64,000 nt of DNA from NCBI GenBank assembly GCA_045106235.1, contig JBGCEJ010000011.1:179456-243455 (forward strand), in the 5' to 3' direction. Position numbers and translations under genes: made by a program. Of this stretch, positions 23,916 to 32,541 are shown one piece after another. The notes below the pieces were generated by a model. The model ran no database searches, was not told the DNA's origin, and saw only the letters and a program-made list of their open reading frames with translations. The DNA comes from UBA4427 sp045106235. Lineage in GTDB: Bacteria > Myxococcota_A > UBA9160 > UBA4427. Each line of letters starts with the position of its first letter. The stretch's first letter is position 1.

Positions 23916-24692
23916 TCAGACCTGGAGGCCGACCTGGGTGGCGGTCACCCCTCGCTGAATCAGATCTTTGAGATCTCGGGGCATGCTCGTGAACGCGACG
24001 GCCATCCCACCCGGTAGGGTTCGCCGATCTCCGCCGCCGCTTTCGTGGGTGTAGAGAATGCGACCATCGATCAGGCGGCGTTCATCGCGAAGAGGGAGTT
24101 CGAAAGCGACTTCTGAGCCGACGATCCAGGGGCGCGGCGTCACGAAATAAGCGCCGCGCGAGGACAGGGAGTAACAGCGGACGGTCTTCTTTTTACCCGA
24201 GGAGAAGGTGCGTGTGCGCCATTCCTGGGGCGCGCGGAGTTCGCCGCGAGGTGCCTGTCGGGCCCAGGGTGAAAGGGCGCGGTTGATCTGAAAGCGGAGC
24301 GCGTGGCGTCCGAAACGACCGAAAAGTGCGAGATCGATCCCTGCCTCGCGGAGTGCTTGGCGTCGCTCCTCCGAGGGCGCTCGCCCAAAGGCGATTGGAA
24401 CGAGTCGTTCCGCACGGGTGCGGATCCGGAGCTCGCCGAGTTTTTCCTCGATTCGCTCCGGATCGATTTGAGCTTCGGGAATCATCAGGATCGAGGGGGG
24501 TTGGCGCAAGCACGCAGTCTGGGCGACGACATCCTCCAGGTCGCTCGCGGTGATGACCTGAGCGGGAAGGGCGGCGACCTCGTTTCGGAGCGTACTCTGA
24601 AAACGGGACTCGGGGCCGAGGATGAGGATGGATTCCTGAACGGTTGGGTTTCGCGTCATGGGGGACCTGCGCAAGGGTTCGATTTCGAGCAT
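23916..24692 (-). CDS. Pseudo-receiver plus PilZ-like domain protein
   Basis: About 258 residues. The N-terminal half (~20-135) has an alternating hydrophobic-strand/helix layout like a receiver domain ('QESILILGPES', 'PPSILMIPEAQID', 'LVPIAFGRAPSEERRQAL') but lacks the acidic pocket and phospho-Asp of true receivers. The C-terminal half (~155-245) resembles a PilZ domain: 'CYSLSSRGAYFVTPRPWIVG' stands for the D/N-x-S-x-x-G motif and the N-terminal Arg cluster is weak. c-di-GMP binding is therefore uncertain. An alternative ATG is at 24659. The ribosome-binding site is weak at both. Confidence 0.6.
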   Translation of the reverse strand: MLEIEPLRRSPMTRNPTVQESILILGPESRFQSTLRNEVAALPAQVITASDLEDVVAQTACLRQPPSILMIPEAQIDPERIEEKLGELRIRTRAERLVPIAFGRAPSEERRQALREAGIDLALFGRFGRHALRFQINRALSPWARQAPRGELRAPQEWRTRTFSSGKKKTVRCYSLSSRGAYFVTPRPWIVGSEVAFELPLRDERRLIDGRILYTHESGGGDRRTLPGGMAVAFTSMPRDLKDLIQRGVTATQVGLQV

Positions 24693-24812
24693 ATGGCTAC
24701 GCTCGGCTTGTAAGATATCGGCGCCGCAAGACCAGGGCTTGAGGCACTCGCCTGCGCGGTATGCTCCCGCATCAGGAATCTCCCTGTCTTATCGGAAGCG
24801 TAGAGGAGCCGG

Positions 24813-26468
24813 ATGTCGGCGGGATCACAACGAATCCGAGTTCTTGCGATTGAGCTTGCGCTGGATGAGGTCGCGGCGGGTCGTGATGCGGCCGCGGATG
24901 CGCTGCTCTGTGCAAGAGGTGCGCAAGCGATCGGCATAGACGCTTCCGAGGTTCGCTCGGCGAGGATTGCGCGGCGCGCCCTCGACGCGCGCCGCCGCGG
25001 CGGTCGGCACGAGCTGCGCTTTGTCTGTCATGTCGACTTCGACCTCGACGCGGACACGGTCGCGCGGTCGGCGCCCCTCGCGAAGGCGCTTAAGGCCGGG
25101 CGCGCGAAGGTCGTTACGCCGCCGGTTTCTTTCGCGCTCGAATCCCTCGACTCGGATTGGCGAAAGCGGCGCGTGGCGGTGGTGGGGTCGGGGCCTGCGG
25201 GTCTCTACGCGGCTTGGTGTCTCGCGAGCAATGGGGTCGCCGTCGACTTGATCGAGCGCGGCCCCGCGCTGCGGGAGCGTGGGCGTGCTGTCGCTCATTT
25301 TACGCGGACCCGTGAACTCGATCCGGAACGCAATCTGCTTTTTGGCGAGGGCGGGGCGGGCACGTACTCAGACGGCAAGCTTTATACGCGAACGCAGCAC
25401 GATCTGGAGGCACCGATTATCGCGAGCCTGATCGAAGCCGGCGCCGACCCGCAAATCGCCTTCGACTCTCGTGCCCACGTCGGAACGGATCGGCTGCATC
25501 GAATCTTGCCGCGACTTCGGGCTCAGCTCGAATCCATGGGTGTGACCTTTCATTTCGAGACGCGTCTCGAGGGCTTCGAGCAGGAAGGGGCAGGGCGCGT
25601 TCGGGCGCTGCGTACGAACCGAGGGGAAATGCTTTGCGACGGCGTGATGTTGGCGCTGGGGCATAGCGCTCGGGATACCCTGCGCGGGCTGGTTTCTGAG
25701 GGATTGGTGGCGATGGCCAAGCCCTTTCAGATCGGGCTTCGGATCGAGCATCCCCAGTCTCTGGTTGACCGGGGTCGTTTCGGCGAGCACGCGGGTCTGC
25801 CGCAGCTCGGGCATGCCTACTACGCGCTCGTCGCGAAGGCGACGAAGGAGACTCCCGCGGTGCATAGCTTCTGCATGTGCCCGGGCGGGCAGGTGGTCGC
25901 CGCGGTCGCGCAGCCGGGACTTCTCTGTACGAACGGCATGAGCAACTCGAAGCATTCCTCGCCCTACGCGAATTCGGGCTTGGTTGTGACGCTGGGGCCT
26001 CGAGAGTTTGGGGAAGGCGTTTTCGCCGGCGTGGAGTTTCAGGAGAAACTGGAGGCAGAGTTTTTTGCCGCCGCCGGGGGCGACTATTCCGTTCCGGCGC
26101 AGCGGGTGCCGGATTTTCTCGCGGGACGCGGGAGCTCGACGCTGCCGCGCAGCAGCTACAAGTTAGGCGCTTCGGCCTTGCGGGTGGATGAGCTCTTACC
26201 GACGGGGATGACCGCCGCGCTCCGTGCGGGAATTCAGCGATTCGATCGCCAGCTTCCGGGTTACGCCGGGGAAGAGGGGCTGCTGGTCGGGGTGGAGTCT
26301 CGGAGTTCCGGGCCTTTGCGACTACCGCGGGATCCGGTCACGCGCCTGGCCGAGGGTTTCGAGAACGTGTGGCCCGTCGGCGAGGGCGCGGGCTACGCGG
26401 GCGGGATCATGAGCGCAGCGATCGATGGCGCTCGGAGTGCGTGGGCACTGCTGGGGCATCGCGAGTAG
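24813..26468 (+). CDS. FAD-dependent dehydrogenase of the COG2509 type
   Basis: A 551-residue protein with AGGAG just upstream of the ATG. An N-terminal ~90-residue domain ('ALLCARGAQAIGIDASEV', 'FVCHVDFDLDAD') precedes a Rossmann FAD motif, 'VAVVGSGPAGLYAAWCLASN' (~119-138). 'FGEGGAGTYSDGKLYTR' and 'PVGEGAGYAGGIMSAAIDG' at the C-terminus are signatures of this uncharacterised dehydrogenase family. 'FCMCPGGQVVAA' contains two cysteines of unknown role. The substrate is unknown; the N-terminal domain is common in the family and may bind nucleic acid or a partner. Confidence 0.85.
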   Translation: MSAGSQRIRVLAIELALDEVAAGRDAAADALLCARGAQAIGIDASEVRSARIARRALDARRRGGRHELRFVCHVDFDLDADTVARSAPLAKALKAGRAKVVTPPVSFALESLDSDWRKRRVAVVGSGPAGLYAAWCLASNGVAVDLIERGPALRERGRAVAHFTRTRELDPERNLLFGEGGAGTYSDGKLYTRTQHDLEAPIIASLIEAGADPQIAFDSRAHVGTDRLHRILPRLRAQLESMGVTFHFETRLEGFEQEGAGRVRALRTNRGEMLCDGVMLALGHSARDTLRGLVSEGLVAMAKPFQIGLRIEHPQSLVDRGRFGEHAGLPQLGHAYYALVAKATKETPAVHSFCMCPGGQVVAAVAQPGLLCTNGMSNSKHSSPYANSGLVVTLGPREFGEGVFAGVEFQEKLEAEFFAAAGGDYSVPAQRVPDFLAGRGSSTLPRSSYKLGASALRVDELLPTGMTAALRAGIQRFDRQLPGYAGEEGLLVGVESRSSGPLRLPRDPVTRLAEGFENVWPVGEGAGYAGGIMSAAIDGARSAWALLGHRE

Positions 26469-26576
26469 GCCGGTCGGGAGCGCGATGAGGTCGCGGCTGG
26501 GTTAGGCGAGGCCGCGAATCGGCGAGTGCTGAGCGGCCGGGCAGAGTCGCCTCTGCCCGGCTGAACTCGGATTCGT

Positions 26577-28328
26577 CTAGCTCGGAACCGGTCGTGCACC
26601 GCGGAGCAGGCGTCCGGGCCGCGCGTTCGTTGCTTCCCCGTTTTCCATCACGACCTCGCCCGACACGATCGTCGCGTCGTAGCCCGTCGAGCGCTGGAGC
26701 AAGCGTCGTGCGCCTCCAGGCAGGTCGAAGGCCATCTCGGGGCGCCTGAGCGAGAGGTTATCGAAATCAATGATATTGAAATCGGCCTTGTAGCCTGGCG
26801 CAATCACGCCGCGGTCAAGGAGTCCGTAGACCGCTGCCGTGTCCTTCGTCATCCGCTTCACGGCCTGCTCGACCGGGACCTTGGGGCCGCGCTTCCGGTC
26901 GCGCGCCCAATGCGTAAGCATGAAGGTCTGGAGCGATGCATCACAGATCACGCCGCAATGCGCGCCGCCGTCGCCGAGGGAAACGACCGCGCGATCGTTG
27001 TTGATCAGCTCGTGGAAGGGATCGAGATTCCCGTCGGAGTAGTTAAAGAAGGTGAGCAGCAGGAGCTCCTTGCCTTCGTCGCGGAGCATATAGTCGTAAA
27101 GGACTTCGTCGGCCTTCTTGCCTTCGCGCTGGGCAATGGCCCAGATGCTGGCCTCCGGCGGCGGCTCGTAATCCGGCGGATCGCCGAGGGGGAAGATCTT
27201 CTTCAGCATTTCGGGACTGTCGAGGATGCTGCCGAACCCTTCGCTGTTATCGCGTTCGTCGGAGAGGATTCGCGCGCGGACGGCGGGATCCTTCATGCGC
27301 GCGACGCGCTCGGGAAGCGGCAGCTCGGCGATCTCGATGTAGGCCGGGCGATTCAGGAACTGGTTCGCTTCGGTTTGGTGGCCCGTGAGAATGCCGAAGG
27401 GACGCGGGGCGAACTGCGCCATCACGTCTGCACCTTCTTTATAGGAGCTCTCGCAGATATCGACGAGCTCCCGCCACTGATTCGGCGCGGAGTCGAATTG
27501 CAGCATGGCGAAGGAGACGGGGCGTTCGATCTCCTTCGAGAGGCGCTGCATCCAGTCGATTTCTTTGAGCGCCGAGTCGATGGCATCGCCCGCCATATCG
27601 CCGGCCGCGCCGGCACCCGCGAGTTCGAAAACACCCGTACCGAGTTCGCCGAGCGCCCGGCCGATCCCGAAGAGCTCGTCTTCCGCGGCGAAGGTCCCGG
27701 GGACGGGTTCGCCGCTGAGTGCGGTGTGTCCCATGGTGCGTGAGGTGGAGAAGCCGAGGGCGCCCGCTTGGATGCCTTCCTTTACAACCTGAGCCATCTC
27801 TTCGATGTCTTTGGCCGTGGCGGCCTCGTTCTTCGCGCCGCGCTCGCCCATCACGTAGGTGCGGACGGAGCCGTGGGGCACATGCGTGCCGACGTCCACT
27901 GCAAGCGGCGATCGCTCGAGCGCGTCGAGGTATTCGGGGAAGGTTTCCCAGTCCCACTTAATGCCTTCGGAGAGCGCCGCGCCGGGGATATCTTCGACGC
28001 CTTCCATCAGCTCGATCATCATCTCGCGCTGGTGGGGCTTGGTCGGCGCGAAGCCCACGCCGCAGTTGCCCACGACGGCCGTCGTCACGCCATGCCAACC
28101 CGAGGGAAGCAGATGCGGATCCCACGTCGCCTGAGCATCGTAATGCGTGTGGATGTCGACGAAGCCCGGGGTCACGAGGCGGCCATCCGCGTTGATCTCG
28201 CGCTTGGCTTCGCCGTCGACCTGGCCGACGGCCGTGATCTTGCCGTCGCTGACTGCGATATCGCCCGTAAAGGCTTCGCCGCCCTGGCCGTCGACGATTT
28301 TGCCGTTTCGAATAATGAGGTCGTGCAT
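26577..28328 (-). CDS. Amidohydrolase, N-acyl-D-amino-acid deacylase family
   Basis: A 583-residue metal-dependent hydrolase. The N-terminal composite domain 'MHDLIIRNGKIVDGQGGEAF' leads to the metal motif 'GFVDIHTHYDAQATWDP' (H-x-H). 'TAVVGNCGVGFAP' carries the bridging cysteine typical of D-aminoacylases, and 'SLGDGGAHCGVICDA' supplies the distal Asp/His. The C-terminal 'GVIAPGYKADFNIIDFDNL' completes the barrel-associated sandwich. Members deacylate N-acyl-D-amino acids, but many homologues near CoA-catabolic genes have unknown substrates. It is 34 bp downstream of the MaoC gene and may end that operon. Confidence 0.88.
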   Translation of the reverse strand: MHDLIIRNGKIVDGQGGEAFTGDIAVSDGKITAVGQVDGEAKREINADGRLVTPGFVDIHTHYDAQATWDPHLLPSGWHGVTTAVVGNCGVGFAPTKPHQREMMIELMEGVEDIPGAALSEGIKWDWETFPEYLDALERSPLAVDVGTHVPHGSVRTYVMGERGAKNEAATAKDIEEMAQVVKEGIQAGALGFSTSRTMGHTALSGEPVPGTFAAEDELFGIGRALGELGTGVFELAGAGAAGDMAGDAIDSALKEIDWMQRLSKEIERPVSFAMLQFDSAPNQWRELVDICESSYKEGADVMAQFAPRPFGILTGHQTEANQFLNRPAYIEIAELPLPERVARMKDPAVRARILSDERDNSEGFGSILDSPEMLKKIFPLGDPPDYEPPPEASIWAIAQREGKKADEVLYDYMLRDEGKELLLLTFFNYSDGNLDPFHELINNDRAVVSLGDGGAHCGVICDASLQTFMLTHWARDRKRGPKVPVEQAVKRMTKDTAAVYGLLDRGVIAPGYKADFNIIDFDNLSLRRPEMAFDLPGGARRLLQRSTGYDATIVSGEVVMENGEATNARPGRLLRGARPVPS

Positions 28329-28362
28329 GTTAGGTCTCCTGGTTTTCGTGATTGCGCGAGTC

Positions 28363-28785
28363 CTAGAGCCGGATCTTGGCCGTTCCCACGACGGGCGTTT
28401 CGCCCTTTTCGTTCTTAATCATCAGGTCGATCTCGATGATTTTCGTTTCATCATCGATATCCGTGACGACGCCGCTCGCCGTCGCCTTGCTGTCCACGAG
28501 GACGAGGGCACGGAAAATCGTGTCGACGTTGAGGACCTCGGCGTTAGGCGCCCAGGCATGAATGAGCGAGACGAGAATGCCTTGGCTCATGATGCCGGGG
28601 ACGATCGCGCTCGGGAGTCCCGCTTTGCGCGCCTCGTCGTGATCGATGAAGCGGCCCGCCATCATCTCGGCGGCCTTCGCGAAGGTCTGTACGTTCGGGA
28701 GTGAAATGTCCGCATCGATCGTGGGCAGGTCTTCGCCGAACTCAACTTCTTCGAACGTCTTGGCTTCGCTCTTTGCGGCGCTCAT
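28363..28785 (-). CDS. MaoC-like dehydratase subunit (second cluster)
   Basis: A 140-residue single hotdog protein. The motif around 'AEMMAGRFIDHDEARKAGLP' replaces the classical D-x-x-P-x-H hydratase signature, keeping H-D but in altered spacing, and 'AIVPGIMSQGILVSLIHAW' is the following helix. 'DKSKATASG'-type loops (here 'VLVDSKATASGVV') are typical of the family. Its start overlaps the stop of the companion hotdog gene at 28782 (ATGA), so the two are likely a heteromeric hydratase like ChsH1/ChsH2. Confidence 0.78.
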   Translation of the reverse strand: MSAAKSEAKTFEEVEFGEDLPTIDADISLPNVQTFAKAAEMMAGRFIDHDEARKAGLPSAIVPGIMSQGILVSLIHAWAPNAEVLNVDTIFRALVLVDSKATASGVVTDIDDETKIIEIDLMIKNEKGETPVVGTAKIRL

Positions 28786-29219
28786 CCCTCGAGCTCCCTT
28801 TGCACGAGGCGCCAGTCCACGGTCGCGAGATGCTTCTCGTCCTGATTGTAGAAGTTCATGCGATGCACGATGAAAAGCATGGTGCCACTTCGGCCCGTCT
28901 TCTCGAAGATATCCGCGATTTCGCTCTTGCCCTGAATCTTGTCGCCGGGGCGGACGGCCGCGTGAAACTCGATCGACTTTCCTGCGTCGAAACAGCGCGC
29001 CATCTCGACGGGGAAATCCTTGGGCAGCGCCCGGGAACCATGAATGCGCGTGAGGTAGTTCGGGACGCCCTGGAAATCGGCGTCCGCGGGGTCCGTGAAT
29101 TTGGGCAGGGTCTCGCCGACGGCGGTGGCGAAGCCCACGAGAGAATCAGTTTCGATATCGAGGTCGATCTCGTCGAAGATATAGCCCGTGAATTCGGCTT
29201 TCAGTTCGGCTGCTGTCAT
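28782..29219 (-). CDS. MaoC-N (FAS1-like) dehydratase subunit
   Basis: A 145-residue N-terminal-type MaoC domain. 'ETDSLVGFATAVGETLPKFT' is the usual opening helix, 'VPNYLTRIHGSRALP' the middle segment and 'AAVRPGDKIQGKSEIADIFEK' the conserved R-P-G-D turn. This form lacks catalytic residues in well-studied heteromers and pairs with a catalytic single-hotdog subunit, here the gene that overlaps its 3' end. It begins a MaoC-MaoC-amidohydrolase run. An 81-bp gap separates it from the PHP gene. Confidence 0.8.
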   Translation of the reverse strand: MTAAELKAEFTGYIFDEIDLDIETDSLVGFATAVGETLPKFTDPADADFQGVPNYLTRIHGSRALPKDFPVEMARCFDAGKSIEFHAAVRPGDKIQGKSEIADIFEKTGRSGTMLFIVHRMNFYNQDEKHLATVDWRLVQRELEG

Positions 29220-29300
29220 GGCCGGGAGTTTACCCGGGCGAGGCGGCGGGCGTCAGGGGCGGGAATGCGCAGGGGAAGCGCATCTGTGGCCCTCGCCCGG

Positions 29301-29936
29301 CTATTCCGGCGCGCTCGGCGTGATCGCCTCGCAGCGTCCGGCCTTGAGCGCGGCGACGAGTTCGTCCATATCTCGGATCTCGTCTTCGAAGCGCGTCGCA
29401 TGGCGACCAATATGGCTGACAATATGCGAGTCCGAGCCGCCGATGCGGCTCCAGCCGAAGCGCTCGGCGAATTCCTCGGCCTGCTCGTTTTCGCCCTCGC
29501 GGCTTCCGCCGTTCAAGGTTTCCACGATCCGGACGTTTTCGACGGGGCCGCGGACGCCCCAATGCGCACAGAGCCCGACCTTGGGGCGGCCCGGATGGCA
29601 AGGCACGGCCACGGCGCCGCAGCGTTCCGCTTCCGCGAGGACCATGGCGATGGGATTGTCGACGCGGGCGAAATCGAAGCTCGCCCGGAGATCGTCATTC
29701 ACGCCGAAAACGAGGACATGGCCGTATTCGGTCTCGACCTCGCTGGCTTTCAGGATCAGCAGTCCGAACTTGTCTTCGAGAGCGCGGTAATCGTTCGTGT
29801 CGTCGAATTGGCGATGCTCGGTCAGGACGAAGCCGTCCAGCGGAATTTCTTTCCGTTGGATCCATTGGCAGTAGTTTTCGACTTTGGCGCGGCCATCGTC
29901 CGAGGCGACGGAATGGGAATGCAGGTCGAGGTTCAT
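29301..29936 (-). CDS. PHP-domain phosphoesterase-like protein
   Basis: A 211-residue PHP-fold protein. Metal ligands are visible in order: H-S-H-S in 'LDLHSHSVASDDG', E-H in 'FVLTEHRQF', E in 'LKASEVETEYG', H in 'AVPCHPGRPK' and D-S-H in 'RIGGSDSHIVSHIG'. These proteins bind two or three metal ions and hydrolyse phosphoesters. It overlaps the DUF35 gene start by 4 bp, so it sits inside the catabolic operon; why a phosphoesterase belongs there is not clear. Alternatives include a regulatory or RNA-processing role. Confidence 0.87.
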   Translation of the reverse strand: MNLDLHSHSVASDDGRAKVENYCQWIQRKEIPLDGFVLTEHRQFDDTNDYRALEDKFGLLILKASEVETEYGHVLVFGVNDDLRASFDFARVDNPIAMVLAEAERCGAVAVPCHPGRPKVGLCAHWGVRGPVENVRIVETLNGGSREGENEQAEEFAERFGWSRIGGSDSHIVSHIGRHATRFEDEIRDMDELVAALKAGRCEAITPSAPE

Positions 29937-30358
29937 GAGGCCGGCACGAAGCGCGGGACGCCGAGGCCGCCCTCAGTTTTTACGAAATCGACCTGGACGG
30001 GCATGCCGATGGAGACGCTGTCGGGATCGCAGTTCACGATGTTCGTGAGGAGCTGAGGCCCTTCTTCTAGTTGGACGTAGGCGACGACGTAGGGCACGGC
30101 GTCACGGAAGGCGGGCATCTGGTTCTGGCGCACGACGGAATAGGTGTAGACCTCGCCGCGGCCACTCGCGACGAAATGTTCGATGTCGTCGGAGAGGCAG
30201 GTGGCGCAGAGGCCGCGGGGGCGATGCTGCACGGTTTTGCAATCGCCGCAGCGCTGCAATACAAGCTCGCCGCGTCCCGCGCCTTCCCAATACGCGTGGG
30301 TTTCCCAATCGACGGGGGGCTTGGTGTATTCGGGGTTCTTCTTTTCTTGTTCGGCCAT
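29933..30358 (-). CDS. DUF35 zinc-ribbon/OB-fold protein (ChsH2 C-domain-like)
   Basis: 141 residues. An N-terminal helix ('DWETHAYWEGAGRGELVLQ') is followed by a four-cysteine rubredoxin-like knuckle (C-x-x-C in 'RCGDC', then 'GLCATC') and an OB-fold ('GRGEVYTYSVVRQNQMPAF', 'YVVAYVQLEEGPQLLTNIV'). This is the partner that forms active complexes with Ltp2-type aldolases or HMG-CoA/thiolase-like enzymes. The Ltp2-like gene lies 28 bp upstream, which supports a physical complex. In actinobacteria this domain is fused to a MaoC domain in ChsH2; here it stands alone. Confidence 0.85.
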   Translation of the reverse strand: MAEQEKKNPEYTKPPVDWETHAYWEGAGRGELVLQRCGDCKTVQHRPRGLCATCLSDDIEHFVASGRGEVYTYSVVRQNQMPAFRDAVPYVVAYVQLEEGPQLLTNIVNCDPDSVSIGMPVQVDFVKTEGGLGVPRFVPAS

Positions 30359-30386
30359 GATGGGCTTGGCCCCTTCTGGGAAAGTG

Positions 30387-31544
30387 TTAGTTCTTCGTGA
30401 GAATCAGCGACGCGCCGCTATGCATCAGGCCGAGGTAGCCGCCCGTGCCGTGGGCGAGGGCGACTTCGGCGCCTTCGACCTGGCGCTCGCCGAGGCCGCC
30501 GCGAAGTTGGCGGACGGCTTCGATGATGAGGAAGATGCCGCGCATGCCGGAATGGTTGGAGGAGAGGCCGCCGCCGTCGGGATTGACCGGGAGTTTACTG
30601 CCGAGGGCGATGCCGCCGTTCTCGACGAAAGCGCCGCCTTCACCGGGTTTGCAGAAACCGAGGTTTTCGAGGGTCACTAAGACCGTAATTGTGAACGAGT
30701 CGTAGATCGTGCAGAAGTCGATATCCGAGGGCTTCATGCCGGCCATGGCGAAGGCGTGCTCGCCGGACTGTTTGGCGGCGATCGTGGTGAGGTCCGGGGC
30801 GCCGATTTCGCGGTGGGCGACGGACTCGCCGGTCCCGCGGACGATGACTGGGGCCTTCTTGAGATCCTTGGCGCGTTCGAGGCTGGTGACGATGACGGCG
30901 CCGCCGCCGTCGCTGATGATGCAGCAATCGAGGAGGTGGAGCGGGTCGGCGATCACGCGGCTTTCGAGTACGTCGGCGCGGGTGATCGGGCGGCGCATTT
31001 TTGCGTGGGGGTTCAGGCTGGCGTGATGGCGGGTGGAGACCGCGATGTCGGCGAGCTGCTCGGGCGTCGTGCCGTATTCGTGCATGTGGCGCTGGGCGAC
31101 CATCGCGTAGGAAGAGACGAGGGTCATGCCGTAGGGCGAAACGAAGGCGGAGCCCGGGTCACGGGCGCTGGTATCGCCGGTGCCGATCGCCATGGCTTCG
31201 GAGGCGGCGGTACTGCCGTAGACGATGAGCGCGACTTCGCAGAGACCGGAATGAATTGCGGCAGCGGCATGGGCGACATGCGAAACGAAAGAGGAGCCGC
31301 CGATATTGCTGCCGTCGAGGTAGCGCGGCTTGATGTTGAGGTATTCCGAGAGCTGGACCATGCCCATGGCGCCCATCGACATGGTCGCGCCAAAGAGGCC
31401 GTCGACGTCCGAGAGCTCGAGGCCCGCATCGTCGAGGGCTTCGCGGGTGCATTCGCCGATGATTTGGAAGGCGGTTTTGTCCGGGGACCAGCGGCTTTCG
31501 TATTCATGAATTCCGGCGATGGCGATCTGACCTGAAAAGCTCAT
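30387..31544 (-). CDS. Thiolase-fold enzyme, Ltp2 (retro-aldolase)-like
   Basis: 385 residues of thiolase superfamily type. The position of the nucleophilic Cys in true thiolases reads 'SNIGGSSFVSHVAHAAAA', with serines and no cysteine, so carbon-carbon cleavage by thiolysis is unlikely. 'FCTIYDSFTITVLVTLENLG' and 'HGTGGYLGLMHSGASLIL' match Ltp2-like aldolases, which cleave 17-hydroxy steroid side-chain CoA esters with a DUF35 partner. The DUF35 gene follows directly. Start at 31544 overlaps the hydrolase stop by 4 bp. Function as an acyl-CoA retro-aldolase is inferred from the missing Cys and the partner gene. Confidence 0.8.
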   Translation of the reverse strand: MSFSGQIAIAGIHEYESRWSPDKTAFQIIGECTREALDDAGLELSDVDGLFGATMSMGAMGMVQLSEYLNIKPRYLDGSNIGGSSFVSHVAHAAAAIHSGLCEVALIVYGSTAASEAMAIGTGDTSARDPGSAFVSPYGMTLVSSYAMVAQRHMHEYGTTPEQLADIAVSTRHHASLNPHAKMRRPITRADVLESRVIADPLHLLDCCIISDGGGAVIVTSLERAKDLKKAPVIVRGTGESVAHREIGAPDLTTIAAKQSGEHAFAMAGMKPSDIDFCTIYDSFTITVLVTLENLGFCKPGEGGAFVENGGIALGSKLPVNPDGGGLSSNHSGMRGIFLIIEAVRQLRGGLGERQVEGAEVALAHGTGGYLGLMHSGASLILTKN

Positions 31545-32353
31545 GCGGCCTCCGCCAGCTTAAGAACTTCCTCGGCCAGCGCCCGGGGTTGTTCGAGAGG
31601 AAGAAAATGCGCGGCGTCCGCGACTTCCGAGAGGTCTGCCTTTGCGCAGCGTCCCGCAAGCGCTTCCGCTTCTTCGCGTGCGCCGGGGTGTTCCGCGTCG
31701 CCGGAGACGATGCGCGTGGCGCAGCCGATTTCGAGGGCCCCGGCGTTCGCGTCCGACCATGAGCGGCTGGCTTCGAGGTCGACGAGGGTCGCGCGGGGAT
31801 CGGTCTGAATACCTTCCATGTAGGCGCGGCGCATCATGTCCTGTCCGCCGCTCTTGGCGACGCGGCTGGGATCGAAGGGGCGGGGCGCTTTGCCGAGGGT
31901 GACCTGGCGCATGGTTTCGATTGTTTCGGAGCTCGTGCTGAGGGCGAGGCCGGCGCCGCAGAGAGCGAGGCCGCCGAGTTCGTCGCCGCGTGTTCGGGCC
32001 CATTCGAGAGCGACCAGCGCGCCCATGCCGTGTCCGACTAACACGGGCCGTTCGATCTGGCACCATTCTGTGACCCAGCGGGCCATTTCGGCCATCGCCT
32101 CGACCGAGGGGAGCGAATCCAAGCTGCCCGAGCGCCCATGCCCCGGCAGGTCGAAGGCGATCGCGGAAGCGCTTTGCGTTTCGCTGATCGCGTCGAGCAG
32201 GCCCGCGAAGACGGAACTCTGCAGTCCGGCGTCATGCAGACAGACGATGCTCGACCCGCCCGCTTGCTTCGGCGGGTTCTGGGGCAGGGTGGTGGGTCCC
32301 GTATGGCGAAGCAGGATCGGAAGTCCGTCGCGGCGGACGTATTTCTCGGGCAT
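31541..32353 (-). CDS. Alpha/beta hydrolase
   Basis: About 270 residues from the ATG at 32353 (AAGGAAAT upstream); an extension to 32431 is open but unlike the family. Features: 'IVCHD'-like oxyanion region ('SIVCLHDAGLQSS'), 'FDLPGHGRSGSLDSLPSVE', and the nucleophile elbow 'VLVGHGMGALVALEW', in which the usual serine of G-x-S-x-G is methionine (G-H-G-M-G). The acid and histidine ('VSGDAEHPGAREE', 'VADAAHFLPLEQP') are present. Without the serine it may be inactive as an esterase or act as a lyase or dioxygenase-type hydrolase-fold enzyme. It overlaps the Ltp2-like gene by 4 bp. Confidence 0.8.
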   Translation of the reverse strand: MPEKYVRRDGLPILLRHTGPTTLPQNPPKQAGGSSIVCLHDAGLQSSVFAGLLDAISETQSASAIAFDLPGHGRSGSLDSLPSVEAMAEMARWVTEWCQIERPVLVGHGMGALVALEWARTRGDELGGLALCGAGLALSTSSETIETMRQVTLGKAPRPFDPSRVAKSGGQDMMRRAYMEGIQTDPRATLVDLEASRSWSDANAGALEIGCATRIVSGDAEHPGAREEAEALAGRCAKADLSEVADAAHFLPLEQPRALAEEVLKLAEAA

Positions 32354-32541
32354 GGGGGATTTCCTTGCGCGTCTTGCAAAGGGAGCGAGGGCTGAGTCCG
32401 AACTGTGTCCCAACCCGCGCCGGACTGCCAACGGGATTCTGAACGCAAAACGGACCGCACGCTGACTCTGCGTGCGGTCCGTGGAAGACCGGAGCGAGGC
32501 GGGGATGCTGCCCGCCTGCGGGCCTGAGCGCTTAGCGTGCT

